This document shows, one piece after another, positions 1 through 8,900 of a stretch of 64,000 nt of DNA. Both the position numbers and the translations under genes were made by a program. Numbering within the stretch: the first letter of the stretch is position 1; each line of letters begins with the position of its first letter. The DNA is from Lysobacter arenosi (GTDB lineage Bacteria > Pseudomonadota > Gammaproteobacteria > Xanthomonadales > Xanthomonadaceae), in the NCBI RefSeq assembly GCF_016613475.2, contig NZ_CP071517.1, forward strand, positions 1 to 64,000. The letters are read 5' to 3'. The notes beneath the pieces were generated by a model that saw only the letters and a list, made by a program, of their open reading frames with translations, had not been told where the DNA came from and searched no databases.

Positions 1-33
1 TAACCGCGCCCATCTTGGCGCCATGTGATTGCC

Positions 34-58
34 GGCGCCGACCGTGAAGATCGGCGCC
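34..58 (-). other. Hairpin downstream of sdaA
   Basis: An inverted repeat with arms GGCGCCGA and TCGGCGCC (8 base pairs, 9-base loop) lies about 95 bases beyond the sdaA stop codon. It has no T-rich tail on the minus strand, so it is at best a weak or factor-dependent terminator. No gene is recognised in the first 151 bases. Confidence 0.3.
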
Positions 59-151
59 ATGGGCCGGAGGACGGCCGCCTTGAGGGCTACCTCAGGCCGG
101 TGCTGATGGCATCGACCATCGCATCCCGTCCGCGCAGAGGCGGGCGAAGTG

Positions 152-1552
152 TCAGCACTCGATCACGTTGACCGCAAGGCCACCGCGCGAGGTTTCCTTG
201 TACTTGTCCTGCATGTCACGGCCGGTGTCACGCATGGTCTTGATGACCTTGTCGAGGCTGACCTTGTGCTTGCCATCGCCGCGCATCGCCATGCGGCTGG
301 CATTGATCGCCTTCACCGCGCCCATCGCGTTGCGCTCGATGCACGGGATCTGCACCAGGCCGCCGATCGGGTCGCAGGTCAGGCCGAGGTTGTGTTCCAT
401 GCCGATCTCGGCGGCATTCTCGATCTGGCTGGAGCTTCCACCGATCGCGGCGGTAAGGCCGGCGGCGGCCATCGAGCAGGCCACGCCGACTTCACCCTGG
501 CAGCCGACTTCGGCACCGGAGATGCTGGCGTTTTCCTTGTAGAGGATGCCGACCGCGGCGGCGGTCAGCAGGAACGTGCGCACGCCCTGGATGTTCGCGC
601 CCGGGCAGAAGCGGTCGTAGTAATGCAGCACCGACGGAATGATGCCGGCCGCGCCATTGGTCGGCGCGGTGACGACGCGGCCACCGGCTGCGTTCTCTTC
701 GTTGACCGCCAGCGCGTACAGATTGACCCAGTCCAGCGTGGTCAGCGGATCGCGCATCGCCGCTTCCGGGCGCGAGGTCAGTTCGGCGTGCAGCGTCGGC
801 GCGCGACGCGACACGTGCAGGCCGCCGGGCAGCGTGCCGTGGGCACGGATGCCGCGACCGACGCAGGCCTGCATCGCCTCCCAGATCTCGTCGAGGCCGG
901 CGTCTATCTCTTCCGGCGTGCGCCAGACCTTTTCGTTGGCATACATCATCTGGGCGATGCTCAGGCCGCTTTCACGCGACCGCGCGAGCAGTTCGTCGCC
1001 GGAGCGGAACGGGTAGGGCTGTTCGGTCTCGTCGGCGACGATGCGATCTTCGGCCGCTTCGTCCTGGTTGACGACGAAGCCGCCACCGACGGAGTAGTAG
1101 TCGCGCGTGGCGATCACGTTGCCGTCGGCATCGAAGGCGGTGAAGCGCATGCCGTTGGTGTGGAACGGCAGCTTCTGGCGCTTGTTCATGATGAGGTCGT
1201 GCTTCTCGTCGAAGCCGATCTCGTGCTGCCCGTGCAGGTTGATGCGCTTGTTGGCGCGGATGCGTTCCAGCGCGGGCGCGATGATGTCCGGGTCGATCTG
1301 GTTGGGCAGGTGGCCTTCCAGGCCCATCAATACCGCCTTGTCGGTGCCGTGGCCGCGGCCGGTCAGGGCGAGCGAACCGAACACTTCGGCGCGGATGCGG
1401 GCGGTGCGCTGCAGGTCGTTGCCGGCTTCACCGTTGCCGCCTTCGACCAGCCAGCGCTGGACGAAGCGCGCGGCGGCGCGCATCGGGCCGACGGTATGGG
1501 ACGAACTCGGACCGATACCGATCTTGAACAAGTCGAAACTGCTGACGGCCAC
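152..1552 (-). CDS. sdaA: L-serine ammonia-lyase (L-serine dehydratase), iron-sulfur type
   Basis: Converts L-serine to pyruvate and ammonia in the cytoplasm using a [4Fe-4S] cluster, without PLP. The 466-residue protein is the single-chain form, with a beta domain at the N-terminus and an alpha domain at the C-terminus. The N-terminal SSSHTVGPM motif (residues 16-24) is typical of the family. Cys351, Cys393 and Cys404 sit where the cluster ligands are expected: the last two are 11 residues apart and lie in LTCDPIGG and [11 protein letters not shown]. The length matches the E. coli enzymes. It is transcribed away from the glutaredoxin-like gene, and a TAGAAT -10-like hexamer lies about 40 bases upstream of the ATG. 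Identification is firm; regulation is not visible. Confidence 0.96.
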   Translation of the reverse strand: MAVSSFDLFKIGIGPSSSHTVGPMRAAARFVQRWLVEGGNGEAGNDLQRTARIRAEVFGSLALTGRGHGTDKAVLMGLEGHLPNQIDPDIIAPALERIRANKRINLHGQHEIGFDEKHDLIMNKRQKLPFHTNGMRFTAFDADGNVIATRDYYSVGGGFVVNQDEAAEDRIVADETEQPYPFRSGDELLARSRESGLSIAQMMYANEKVWRTPEEIDAGLDEIWEAMQACVGRGIRAHGTLPGGLHVSRRAPTLHAELTSRPEAAMRDPLTTLDWVNLYALAVNEENAAGGRVVTAPTNGAAGIIPSVLHYYDRFCPGANIQGVRTFLLTAAAVGILYKENASISGAEVGCQGEVGVACSMAAAGLTAAIGGSSSQIENAAEIGMEHNLGLTCDPIGGLVQIPCIERNAMGAVKAINASRMAMRGDGKHKVSLDKVIKTMRDTGRDMQDKYKETSRGGLAVNVIEC

Positions 1553-1591
1553 GTGGGGCTACTCCGGCGGGATGCGCGCTGACAATCCGGC

Positions 1592-1598
1592 TATTCTA
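1592..1598. promoter_or_regulatory. Overlapping divergent -10 elements (sdaA / glutaredoxin-like gene)
   Basis: The heptamer TATTCTA reads TATTCT on the plus strand and TAGAAT on the minus strand. One AT-rich step could therefore serve as the -10 element in both directions, for sdaA (minus) and the glutaredoxin-like gene (plus). The surrounding DNA is very GC-rich, so the element stands out. No good -35 hexamer is seen on either side. Assignment is by pattern only. Confidence 0.4.
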
Positions 1599-1667
1599 CG
1601 CGCCCCGGCAGGACGGCCCGGCCATACCCTGCCGAATGCCGATGCCCGGAACAGTGAGCGATTGCCA

Positions 1668-1946
1668 ATGCCCCATTCCCAGCATGATTCGATCCCGGCG
1701 GCCGCTCCGGCGCTGACGCTTTTCCAGCGCGACGATTGCCATCTGTGCGATCTGGCGCTGGAAGTGCTTGCGATGGCGCGCGTCCCGGAATTCGAGACCG
1801 TGTTCATCGACGACGACGACGGCCTGGAGCAGCGCTACGGCGTGCGCGTGCCGGTCCTGCGCGACGAGGGGCGTGGCATCGAGCTGGACTGGCCGTTCGA
1901 CCTCGAACGGCTGCAGGCGTTCCTGGCCGTGGAAACGCCGGCGTAG
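1668..1946 (+). CDS. Glutaredoxin-like small thiol protein (DUF836-type)
   Basis: A 92-residue protein with a thioredoxin-like fold signature: strand LTLFQRDDCHLCD with a CxxC pair (Cys24, Cys27), then an FIDDDD segment and the cis-proline context RVPVLRD. This resembles the glutaredoxin-like DUF836 family found in many gammaproteobacteria, whose substrates are unknown. The ATG at 1668 is chosen because it leaves a short tail before the fold; the same frame is open far upstream inside the antisense of sdaA. A short intergenic gap follows, then the convergent YceI gene. A redox role is inferred from the CxxC motif only. Confidence 0.8.
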   Translation: MPHSQHDSIPAAAPALTLFQRDDCHLCDLALEVLAMARVPEFETVFIDDDDGLEQRYGVRVPVLRDEGRGIELDWPFDLERLQAFLAVETPA

Positions 1947-1974
1947 GAGCGAGCTTGCCCGCTCCCGTGGAGGA

Positions 1975-2547
1975 TTACTTCGCCGGGGCGAAGACGACCT
2001 TGGTGCTGATCGCCACTTCGTTCGGGATCAGCGCGGTATCGGCCCAGTCGCCGGTGCCCACGCCGAAGTCCAGGCGCTTGACCGTGGCCTTGCCGTTGAG
2101 GACCGGCTGCGCGCCCGGGGTCCAAGTGAAGGTCAGCGTGACCGGCTTGCTGACGCCGCGCAGGCTCAGTGCGCCGTCGGCCGCGTACTGGTTGCCACCG
2201 AGGCTGCGGAACTTCGTCGCGGTGTAGCGTGCCTGCGGGAACTTGCCGGACGCAAAGAAGTCGCTGCCCTTCAACGCATCGTCGCGGTCGGTATTGGCCG
2301 TGGTCGCCGATGCCAGCGGGATGCTCACGTCGAGCTTGGCGGTGGCGAGCTGCGCCGGGTCGAAGCTGAAGGTGGTGACGAAACCGGGGAAGCGGCCGGT
2401 GAACACTTCGCCTTCGTACTTGCTGGCGAAGGTCAGGGATGAGCCGGCAGCCTGCTGGTAATTGGCGGCGAACGACGGTGCAGCCACCAGCAGCGCGGCG
2501 GCGGTCGCGGTGGCCAGGGTGAAGCGCCTGATTGCTAGGATCGACAT
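1975..2547 (-). CDS. YceI family periplasmic protein (second copy of the operon)
   Basis: A 190-residue YceI-like protein with a clear signal peptide (residues 1 to about 27, ending PSFA) and the family's lipocalin-like barrel pattern (FASKYEGEVFTGRFPGF, then LSLRGVSKPVTLTFTW). YceI proteins bind isoprenoid lipids such as polyprenols or ubiquinone-8 in the periplasm. The start at 2547 has a GGAG ribosome site 8 bases upstream, and its ATG overlaps the stop codon of the upstream cytochrome b561 by one base (TGATG), so translation is probably coupled. It is the last gene of the three-gene YceI / b561 / YceI operon. A role in quinone or isoprenoid handling is an inference. Confidence 0.9.
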   Translation of the reverse strand: MSILAIRRFTLATATAAALLVAAPSFAANYQQAAGSSLTFASKYEGEVFTGRFPGFVTTFSFDPAQLATAKLDVSIPLASATTANTDRDDALKGSDFFASGKFPQARYTATKFRSLGGNQYAADGALSLRGVSKPVTLTFTWTPGAQPVLNGKATVKRLDFGVGTGDWADTALIPNEVAISTKVVFAPAK

Positions 2548-3128
2548 CAACGGATCTCCGGAACGGGGGAGGAAGCGCGACGCCGGCCCGGGAGCATCCG
2601 GGACAAGGTGTCGTCGCGCTGGAACAGGTGGTGGTACAGCGCCGCCGCCGCGTGCACGGCAACCAGCGCGATCAGGATCCAGAACAGCCACTCGTGCCAG
2701 TCACGCACCAGCGGCTGCAGTTCCTGGCTGGGCGAGGCGATCTTGGGCATCTTGAACAGTCCGAACCAGCGCATCGGACGCAGGCCGCTGACCGAGTCGT
2801 AAAGCCAGCCCGACAGCGGCACGGCGAAGGTCAGTGCGTACAGCAGTCCGTGCGTAACGGTGGCGATGCGATGCTGCCAGTGCGGTGTTCCGCTCACCGC
2901 CTTCGGCGCACCGGCGAACAGGCGCCACACCAGGCGCAGCACCATCAACGCCAGCACGGTGATGCCGAACGACTTGTGCAGGTCGTAGACCCAGAAATAG
3001 CGCGGCGACTTGGGCAGCTCGACCATCACCAGGCCGATCACGCCAAGGCCCAGGATCAACAGCACGATCAGCCAGTGCAGAAGCTGGCTGACGGAGCCCC
3101 AGCGGTCGGCGGTGTTCTTCAGGGTCAT
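2547..3128 (-). CDS. Cytochrome b561 family protein
   Basis: A 193-residue integral membrane di-heme cytochrome b561 of the CybB type. Four hydrophobic segments are visible, carrying the histidines expected to ligate heme: LLHWLIVLL near residue 18, DLHKSFGITVL, VTHGLLYALTF, and the last helix with AVHAAAALYHH. Such proteins move electrons between the quinone pool and acceptors on either side of the inner membrane. It sits between two YceI genes, overlapping the upstream one by 4 bases (ATGA) and the downstream one by 1. Linkage of YceI and b561 is known in proteobacteria and suggests that YceI delivers or stores the lipid quinone partner, though this is not proven. Confidence 0.92.
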   Translation of the reverse strand: MTLKNTADRWGSVSQLLHWLIVLLILGLGVIGLVMVELPKSPRYFWVYDLHKSFGITVLALMVLRLVWRLFAGAPKAVSGTPHWQHRIATVTHGLLYALTFAVPLSGWLYDSVSGLRPMRWFGLFKMPKIASPSQELQPLVRDWHEWLFWILIALVAVHAAAALYHHLFQRDDTLSRMLPGRRRASSPVPEIR

Positions 3129-3892
3129 GGGTTCGTTTCCGGAGGGGGTTCCTGGGTGGCCGGCTCCTGTGAGGCCGGCTCCTGCGATGCGGGTTCCTGC
3201 GAGCCCGGTTCCGTGCTCGTCGGCTCGGCGGACGGCGCTGCATCCTCGGCTGGAGCCGCGGCCTCGGCCGGCTCGCCCGCGCCGCGGTCGCGCAGCGCTT
3301 CGGCCTCGATGCGCAGATCGACGCGATCACCGATCACGTTCTTCCAGGCGGTGATGCCGAACTCGGCGCGGCTGAGCGTGGCCGTGGCCGAGAAGCCGGC
3401 GGTGCGGTGGAACGGCGGCAATGGATGGCGTTTGACCGCGTTGAGGGTCACGTCCATGCACAGTGGCCTGGTCACGCCACGCAGGGTCAGCTCGCCACAG
3501 ACCTTGGCGTGGTCGGCATCGACCGGTTCGACGCTGGAGGAGACGAAGTGCGCCTGCGGATGATGCTCGGCGTCGATCAGGTTGGTCGCGAGCACCGCCT
3601 TGTTCCACTTGGCATCGCCCAAGTCCAGGCGTTGCAGCGGCACCTGCACGTCCAGCCGCGCCGACTTCCAGTCGTCGCGATCGAACACCAGCGTGCCGGT
3701 GCTGCCCGAGATGGTGCCCAGCGCATGCGAGAACCCGGCATGCTCGACCGCGAACATCACGCGGGTGTGCACCGGGTCGAGCGACCAGGTCTGCGGTGGC
3801 GCCGCCATTGCCAGCACCGGCGCGGCACTCAGCACGACGAGCACGCTGGCCAGGCTGAGTGGGCAGATCCTTGGCATCGGGCTGGGGCGCAT
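3125..3892 (-). CDS. YceI family protein with Pro/Glu-rich repeat tail
   Basis: A 255-residue exported YceI protein. Signal peptide at residues 1 to about 30 (hydrophobic SLASVLVVLSAAPVLA). The YceI barrel spans roughly 32-205, starting TWSLDPVHTRVMF and including ELTLRGVTRPLCMDV. After it comes an unusual tail of about 50 residues, first Ala/Glu-rich and then built from repeats of QEPAS/QEPAT type ending in PPPETNP. A normal YceI protein stops after the barrel, so the tail is an extra, probably disordered, periplasmic segment. The start could be the ATG at 3892 or the in-frame ATG at 3877. It is the first gene of the operon, with a TAGAAT -10-like element about 37 bases upstream. Confidence 0.9.
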   Translation of the reverse strand: MRPSPMPRICPLSLASVLVVLSAAPVLAMAAPPQTWSLDPVHTRVMFAVEHAGFSHALGTISGSTGTLVFDRDDWKSARLDVQVPLQRLDLGDAKWNKAVLATNLIDAEHHPQAHFVSSSVEPVDADHAKVCGELTLRGVTRPLCMDVTLNAVKRHPLPPFHRTAGFSATATLSRAEFGITAWKNVIGDRVDLRIEAEALRDRGAGEPAEAAAPAEDAAPSAEPTSTEPGSQEPASQEPASQEPATQEPPPETNP

Positions 3893-3928
3893 GGCGGGCG
3901 GGTTCCGGAAGGCGAATCCAAGGCAGCG

Positions 3929-3934
3929 ATTCTA
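3929..3934 (-). promoter_or_regulatory. Candidate -10 element of the YceI / b561 operon
   Basis: TAGAAT on the minus strand, within the 174-base gap between the YceI gene and the divergent sensor kinase. The predicted start of transcription is about 30 bases before the ATG at 3892. No consensus -35 box is visible. Confidence 0.4.
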
Positions 3935-4066
3935 GGCGCAGGCGGGTGAACGGGTCGGTGGACCGCCGCAACGGATCGTTGCAGGCGCCGGGCCGACCCC
4001 GCGGACTTGCGCTGCAACAGCGCTTCGCCCAGCCTAGCGGCGGGGACAGGAAGCCGGAAAGGGGCA

Positions 4067-7000
4067 ATGCGGACACCAGCAATCCCGACAGTGATGCTTG
4101 CGTTGTTGCTGGCGTGCACAGCCCTCGTACCTGCCAAGGCCGCCATCCCGGAGACCCCGAGGCCGCGCCAGATCACCGTGGCCGACGGCTTGCCCTCGAA
4201 CCGCATCAACGGCATCACCGAAGACCACAACGGCTACCTGTGGATCGCCACGAGCGACGGGTTGGCGCGTTACGACGGCATCGGCTTCCGCATCTGGCGC
4301 GCCGAACACGGCCTGCGCGACAACTTCGTCTGGGCCGTCCACGTCGATGCGCGCAACCGCGTCTGGATCGGCACCAGCCAGGCGGGGCTGGCGATGCTGG
4401 ACGCCGACCGCAAGCAGTTCCGCTATTTCAACCGCAGCAACACGCCTCAGATGGGCAGCGACACGGTGTGGGCGGTGACCTCCACGCCGGATGGCGCGAT
4501 CTGGTTCGGTACTTCTTTCGGTGGCCTGCATCGCCTCGATGCCGACGGCAAGGTCACGCGTTTCATGCCGCGGCCCGGCGACCCGCGCAGCCTGCCCGAT
4601 GCCGAGGTCGGGCAACTGGTGGTCGCGCCCGATGGCAGCCTGTGGGCCGGCACCAAGGGCGGTGTCGCGCGCTGGACGGGACGCGACTTCGAGCGCCTGC
4701 CGCCGAACGCGCTGAGCTCGCCGCTGGTCAACGGCATCACCGCCGAATCCGACGGCACGCTCTGGTTCGCAACACCGCGCGGCGTCGGCGTGCGCCATGT
4801 CGACGGCAGTGTTTCGGCAACGCCGTGGGCGGACGTCGGGATGAAGGACTCGATCCTGCATGTGCTGCTGCGCGACCGCAGCGGCATGTACTGGTTCGAC
4901 GTGCCGCAAGGGCTCGGGCGCGACGAGCACGGCAAGCTGAGCGTCGTGCCGCTCTACAGCGGCACCGCGCAGGGACTGGTGCGCCCGGGCTGGGTCGGTG
5001 CCTACCAGGACCGCGAAGGCGGCCTGTGGTTCGCCAGCAGCAGCAACGGCCTGTGGTATCTGGCGGCGAACTGGCGCCAGTTCGCGGTGATGTCGCGCCG
5101 CATCGACGACGCCACGTCGCTCGCCAACGCCCACGTTCGCGGCATCGCTCCTTCCGCCGACGGCGCGATGTGGCTGGTGGGCAGCGGTGGCGTGCTTGAC
5201 CGTCTCGATCCCGACAGCGGCACGGTCACCCATGTCGTGCGCGATGTCGGCGACGGCTACATCCTTTCGCACGTGCTGGAGGATCGATCCGGCACGGTCT
5301 GGGTGAGTTATGTCGGCGGCATCGCGCGGATAGAAGCTGGCACGCACCGGCTGCGGCGCTGGAGCGCGGACGACGAGAACGATCCGGCACCGGCCGGCGA
5401 GAGCAAGCTGGTGGAAACCGGCGACGGCCTGATCTGGCTGATCACCGAGGACGGGGTGATGCAGGTGCGCTCGCCCGACGGCCGCATCCGCGAATCGCTG
5501 GTTCCCGGTGCCGCCATCGGCCTGGACAGCGACGTCTTCATCGAACAGGCCGGACTCGGACCCGACGGCGCGCTGTGGCTGGCCGGCAGCAATGGCATGT
5601 CGCGCTGGAATTCGGGCAAGCATCGCTTCGAGCCGATCCCGGGTGCCGGACGCGACCGTGTCCATGGCTTCGCCGCCGATGCCCGCGGCCAGGTCTGGCT
5701 GGCGCGACTGGGCGAGCTGGAGTCCTATCGCTGGGCCGGTGGCACCCTGCAGCGGCAATGGCGCATGGGCACCGACGATGGCCTGCCGCTGGTTGCGGCC
5801 GGCGGCCTGAGCGTGGATGCCGCCGGCATGGTCTGGATGTCGAGTGTGCGTGGCCTCACCCGGGTCGATCCGGAGCGGCGCGCGGTGCGCGTGTATGGCG
5901 TGCGCGACGGCCTGCCCAGCCAGGAGTTCGACATCGCACCGGTGACAAGCCCGCGCGACGGCAAGATCCTGGTCGGCAGTCCCGAGGGGCTGGTGCTGTT
6001 CGACCCGGCGACAGTGCGGCCGAACACACAGGCGCCGCACCTGGTGATCGAGAGCATCGATGCCCGCCGCAATGACCGGCGCATCTCGTACTTCCCGGCG
6101 CGGCCGTTCGAGATCCGCCACGACGACCGTGACCTGCGCATCGTCGCGCGGCTGTTGTCGTTCAATGACGCCCGCAATCACGCGTATCGCTTTCGCCTGG
6201 CCGGCTACGACAGCAACTGGGTCGATGTCGGCGCGGTCGGCGAGCGCGTCTTCTCGCAGCTCAAACCAGGCCAGTACGAACTGCAGGTGGCCGCGCGCAC
6301 CGCCGACAACGTCTGGTCGCGGGCGCAGACGATTGCCTTCACCGTGGCCGCGCCGTGGTGGCAGACATGGGCCGCGATCGCCGGCTTCGTCGGACTCGCG
6401 GCGCTGCTCGGCTGGTGGGCTGCCGACGCCTACCGTCGTCGCCTCAAGCGCCGTCACGACTGGCAGCTGGCGCAGCAGGAGCGCGAACTGGCCAAGCAGG
6501 CATCACTGGCCAAGACCCAGTTCCTGGCCACGCTCGGCCACGAGGTGCGCACGCCGATGACCGGCGTGCTGGGCATGAGCGAGCTGTTGCTGGACACACC
6601 GCTCGACGGCCGCCAGCGCGGCTACGTCGACTCCATCCGTCGCGCCGGGCGTCACTTGCTGCGCCTGGTCAACGACGCACTCGACCTGGCGCGGATCGAA
6701 TCGGGCAGGCTCGAGTTGGCCGATGCGCCATTTGCATTGCATGGCGTCGTCGACGAGGCCGCCTCGCTGATGGCACCGCTGGCGCAGCAGCGCGGGTTGG
6801 CGTTCAACACCGACCTCGGCGCGGACGCGCCGGCCGGTCTGCGAGGCGACGCCAACCGCGTCTGCCAGATCCTGCTCAACCTGCTCGGCAACGCGATCAA
6901 GTTCACCGAGAAGGGTTCGGTATCGCTGCGCGTGTCGGCGTTGTCGCCGCACGGCGTTCGTTTCGAAGTCGCCGACACCGGCCCGGGCATCAGCGAGGAG

Positions 7001-7603
7001 CAACTGGCACGCCTGTTCCGGCGCTTCGAACAGGCCGAGGGCATGCGCACCGCCGCGCGTTACGGCGGCAGCGGCCTGGGCCTGGCGATCTGCCAGGAAC
7101 TGGCCGAGGCAATGGGCGGTGGCATCCGAGTCGAAAGCACGCCGGGCGAGGGCGCGCGTTTCATCGTCGACCTGCCGCTGGTCGAGGCGCCGGCACCGGC
7201 TGCGCACGATGGCGGCGATGCGTTGCTGGCTTCCCGCGGCGGCCCGCTGACGCTGCTGCTGGTCGAGGACGACCCGACCGTCGCCGAAGTGATCACCGGC
7301 CTGTTGCGCGCGCAGGGCCATCGCGTCACGCATGCGGCGCATGGTCTGTCGGCGCTGACCGAAGCGGCGACGGCGTCTTTCGACGCGGCACTGCTCGACC
7401 TCGACCTCCCGGGCATGGACGGCCTGGCCCTGGCCGAGCACTTGCGCGCACAGGGCTTCAGCCGGCCGTTGCTGGCGATCACCGCGCGCGCCGATGCCGA
7501 TGCCGAACCGCAGGCGACCGCGGCGGGCTTCCATGGCTTCCTGCGCAAGCCGGTGACGGGAGCGATGCTGGCCGGTCTGCTCGAGGGCGTGCCGCGGCGG
7601 TAG
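4067..7603 (+). CDS. Hybrid sensor histidine kinase with periplasmic propeller
   Basis: A 1178-residue one-chain two-component sensor. Order of parts: signal peptide (1 to about 26); a periplasmic two-component-regulator propeller of repeated blades (about 30-680, repeats such as GYLWIATSDGLARYDG and GAIWFGTSFGGLHRLD); a Y_Y_Y-type domain (YRFRLAGYDSNW, about 700-765); one membrane helix (WWQTWAAIAGFVGLAALLGWW); HisKA with the phosphoacceptor His825 in LGHEVRTPMTGV; a HATPase with NLLGNAIKF, DTGPGI and GGSGLGLAI; and a C-terminal receiver with Asp1111 in DLDLPGMDG. The ATG at 4067 is preferred to one 60 bases upstream because it gives the signal peptide and follows GGAAAGGGG. No DNA-binding domain is fused, so the output partner is elsewhere. 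The ligand is unknown; in relatives these propellers often sense extracellular oligosaccharides or peptides. Confidence 0.93.
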   Translation: MRTPAIPTVMLALLLACTALVPAKAAIPETPRPRQITVADGLPSNRINGITEDHNGYLWIATSDGLARYDGIGFRIWRAEHGLRDNFVWAVHVDARNRVWIGTSQAGLAMLDADRKQFRYFNRSNTPQMGSDTVWAVTSTPDGAIWFGTSFGGLHRLDADGKVTRFMPRPGDPRSLPDAEVGQLVVAPDGSLWAGTKGGVARWTGRDFERLPPNALSSPLVNGITAESDGTLWFATPRGVGVRHVDGSVSATPWADVGMKDSILHVLLRDRSGMYWFDVPQGLGRDEHGKLSVVPLYSGTAQGLVRPGWVGAYQDREGGLWFASSSNGLWYLAANWRQFAVMSRRIDDATSLANAHVRGIAPSADGAMWLVGSGGVLDRLDPDSGTVTHVVRDVGDGYILSHVLEDRSGTVWVSYVGGIARIEAGTHRLRRWSADDENDPAPAGESKLVETGDGLIWLITEDGVMQVRSPDGRIRESLVPGAAIGLDSDVFIEQAGLGPDGALWLAGSNGMSRWNSGKHRFEPIPGAGRDRVHGFAADARGQVWLARLGELESYRWAGGTLQRQWRMGTDDGLPLVAAGGLSVDAAGMVWMSSVRGLTRVDPERRAVRVYGVRDGLPSQEFDIAPVTSPRDGKILVGSPEGLVLFDPATVRPNTQAPHLVIESIDARRNDRRISYFPARPFEIRHDDRDLRIVARLLSFNDARNHAYRFRLAGYDSNWVDVGAVGERVFSQLKPGQYELQVAARTADNVWSRAQTIAFTVAAPWWQTWAAIAGFVGLAALLGWWAADAYRRRLKRRHDWQLAQQERELAKQASLAKTQFLATLGHEVRTPMTGVLGMSELLLDTPLDGRQRGYVDSIRRAGRHLLRLVNDALDLARIESGRLELADAPFALHGVVDEAASLMAPLAQQRGLAFNTDLGADAPAGLRGDANRVCQILLNLLGNAIKFTEKGSVSLRVSALSPHGVRFEVADTGPGISEEQLARLFRRFEQAEGMRTAARYGGSGLGLAICQELAEAMGGGIRVESTPGEGARFIVDLPLVEAPAPAAHDGGDALLASRGGPLTLLLVEDDPTVAEVITGLLRAQGHRVTHAAHGLSALTEAATASFDAALLDLDLPGMDGLALAEHLRAQGFSRPLLAITARADADAEPQATAAGFHGFLRKPVTGAMLAGLLEGVPRR

Positions 7604-7670
7604 CAGGATCCGGATAGCGAGGCGACAAGTCAGTCGCGAAGCTCATGGGCCCTGGCTGGAAGTGATCCAG

Positions 7671-7964
7671 ATGAGAGTCCTGATCGTCATCGGCGCCTGT
7701 GTCGCATTGCTTCACAGTCTGCCCGTCAGGGCGGACTGCACGCTGGCCTTCGCACCGCCCGAGATCCGGCAGGCCGCCAGCGAGCATTACTACCGGTCGT
7801 TCAAGCGTGATGCCACGCCGCCCGGTCGGCTTCCATCCGCGGAGCGGCACGACGAGGTGCGGAATCCAGAGACCGGCAACACGCGATCCGACAACGTCCG
7901 CAATCTGGGTGCGCCCCCGTCGACGGACAGATTGCAGCCTTCGCCAACCGCTTCGGGCGAGTAG
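7671..7964 (+). CDS. Small secreted hypothetical protein
   Basis: This stretch of about 430 bases between the hybrid kinase and the SPFH lipoprotein holds one plausible short gene of 97 residues. It starts with a signal peptide (MRVLIVIGACVALLHSLPVRA), followed by a Cys and a polar, low-complexity remainder (FAPPEIRQAASEHYYRSF and a Pro/Arg/Asn-rich end). A GGAAG ribosome site stands 8 bases before the ATG. No family is recognised. The C-terminal half looks unstructured, so this could be a genuine small exported protein or the 5' remnant of a longer gene. Confidence 0.45.
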   Translation: MRVLIVIGACVALLHSLPVRADCTLAFAPPEIRQAASEHYYRSFKRDATPPGRLPSAERHDEVRNPETGNTRSDNVRNLGAPPSTDRLQPSPTASGE

Positions 7965-8032
7965 GCCGCGCAGGCATCTCAACGGCATACTGGGCAGGCG
8001 CCTGCGGGCCAATACTTTCCAGGGGAAACCAA

Positions 8033-8842
8033 TTGAAGCCTTCTGCTCGTCGCTTGATGATGCTCGCCGCCCTGCTGGGCATCACCGTCCACACCGTCGG
8101 TTGCACGGTGGCCCAGCCAGACCCGGGTGACGTCGCCGTCTACCAGGACCGTCCCTACGTCTTCGGCCATGAAGGCATCCGGCCAGAGGTGCTGACGGAA
8201 GGTCGCGACGTCACCTGGCTGTCCACCAACGTCATCTACGTCACCACCGCGCCGCAGACCCTGCACGTGCCGTTCCAGGACCTGTCGTCGATGGACAACA
8301 TCCTGCTCGACTTCGACACCAGCGTGCAGCTGCGCGTGATCGATGCAGCCGACACGCTCAAGCGCTTCGGGCCGCAGTGGTGGGCGAACAACGTGCTGTC
8401 GCCGTACAACTCGATCGTCCGCAGGGCGGTCAAGTCGGAGAAGATGGCGCAGATGATGTCCGACCCGGTGGCAGCCGAAAAGGTCGACCAGGAAGTGACC
8501 GACCAGCTGCGCGCGCTGGTCAAGGCATCGGGTATTCGCGTTGAAGTGATGGCCGTCAATCTCGGCAAGGCCAAGCCAAACGACAACGTGCTGGCGCAGA
8601 TGAACAACACCGCCGCCGAACAGCAGCGCAACCTGACGCTGGTCGCCGCCACCATCGCCGAACAGCAGCGCAAGCTCGAGCAGGAAGCCAAGGCCGACGC
8701 CGACAACGCCTACCGCAACAAGATGGGCCTGTCGCCCGAGTTGTACCTGGCCCGACAGCTGGCCGAGATCCAGGCCGAAGCATGCAAGGCGGCAACTGCG
8801 TGCTACCTCGTCCCGCAGGGCACGAACGTCGTCGCCAAGTAG
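8033..8842 (+). CDS. SPFH/band-7-like lipoprotein
   Basis: A 269-residue protein with a lipoprotein signal (Lys/Arg-rich start, hydrophobic LMMLAALLGITVHTV, then Cys in TVGC), and so probably anchored to a membrane facing the periplasm. The middle resembles the SPFH/prohibitin domain: LSTNVIYVTTAPQTLHVPF, then LLDFDTSVQLRVIDAAD and SPYNSIVRRAVKSEKMAQ. A charged helical stretch rich in Gln, Lys and Glu (AAEQQRNLTLVAATIAEQQ onwards) follows, likely coiled coil. The start is a TTG at 8033 with AGGGG 7 bases upstream; an ATG at 8057 is the alternative. Exported SPFH lipoproteins are uncommon compared with the usual membrane-helix-anchored forms. The function is unknown, possibly a scaffold. Confidence 0.8.
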   Translation: MKPSARRLMMLAALLGITVHTVGCTVAQPDPGDVAVYQDRPYVFGHEGIRPEVLTEGRDVTWLSTNVIYVTTAPQTLHVPFQDLSSMDNILLDFDTSVQLRVIDAADTLKRFGPQWWANNVLSPYNSIVRRAVKSEKMAQMMSDPVAAEKVDQEVTDQLRALVKASGIRVEVMAVNLGKAKPNDNVLAQMNNTAAEQQRNLTLVAATIAEQQRKLEQEAKADADNAYRNKMGLSPELYLARQLAEIQAEACKAATACYLVPQGTNVVAK

Positions 8843-8900
8843 GCAGTGCAGTCTCGATCGATCGGCTGGCTGTGACCGAGTAAATCACCACCCTTGGATG

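Noticed and set aside
4034..6457. An 807-codon open frame on the minus strand opposite the hybrid kinase
   Set aside because: High GC and biased third positions make long antisense frames common. The translation is rich in Arg, His, Asp and Gln without any family motif, while the plus strand shows clear kinase domains.
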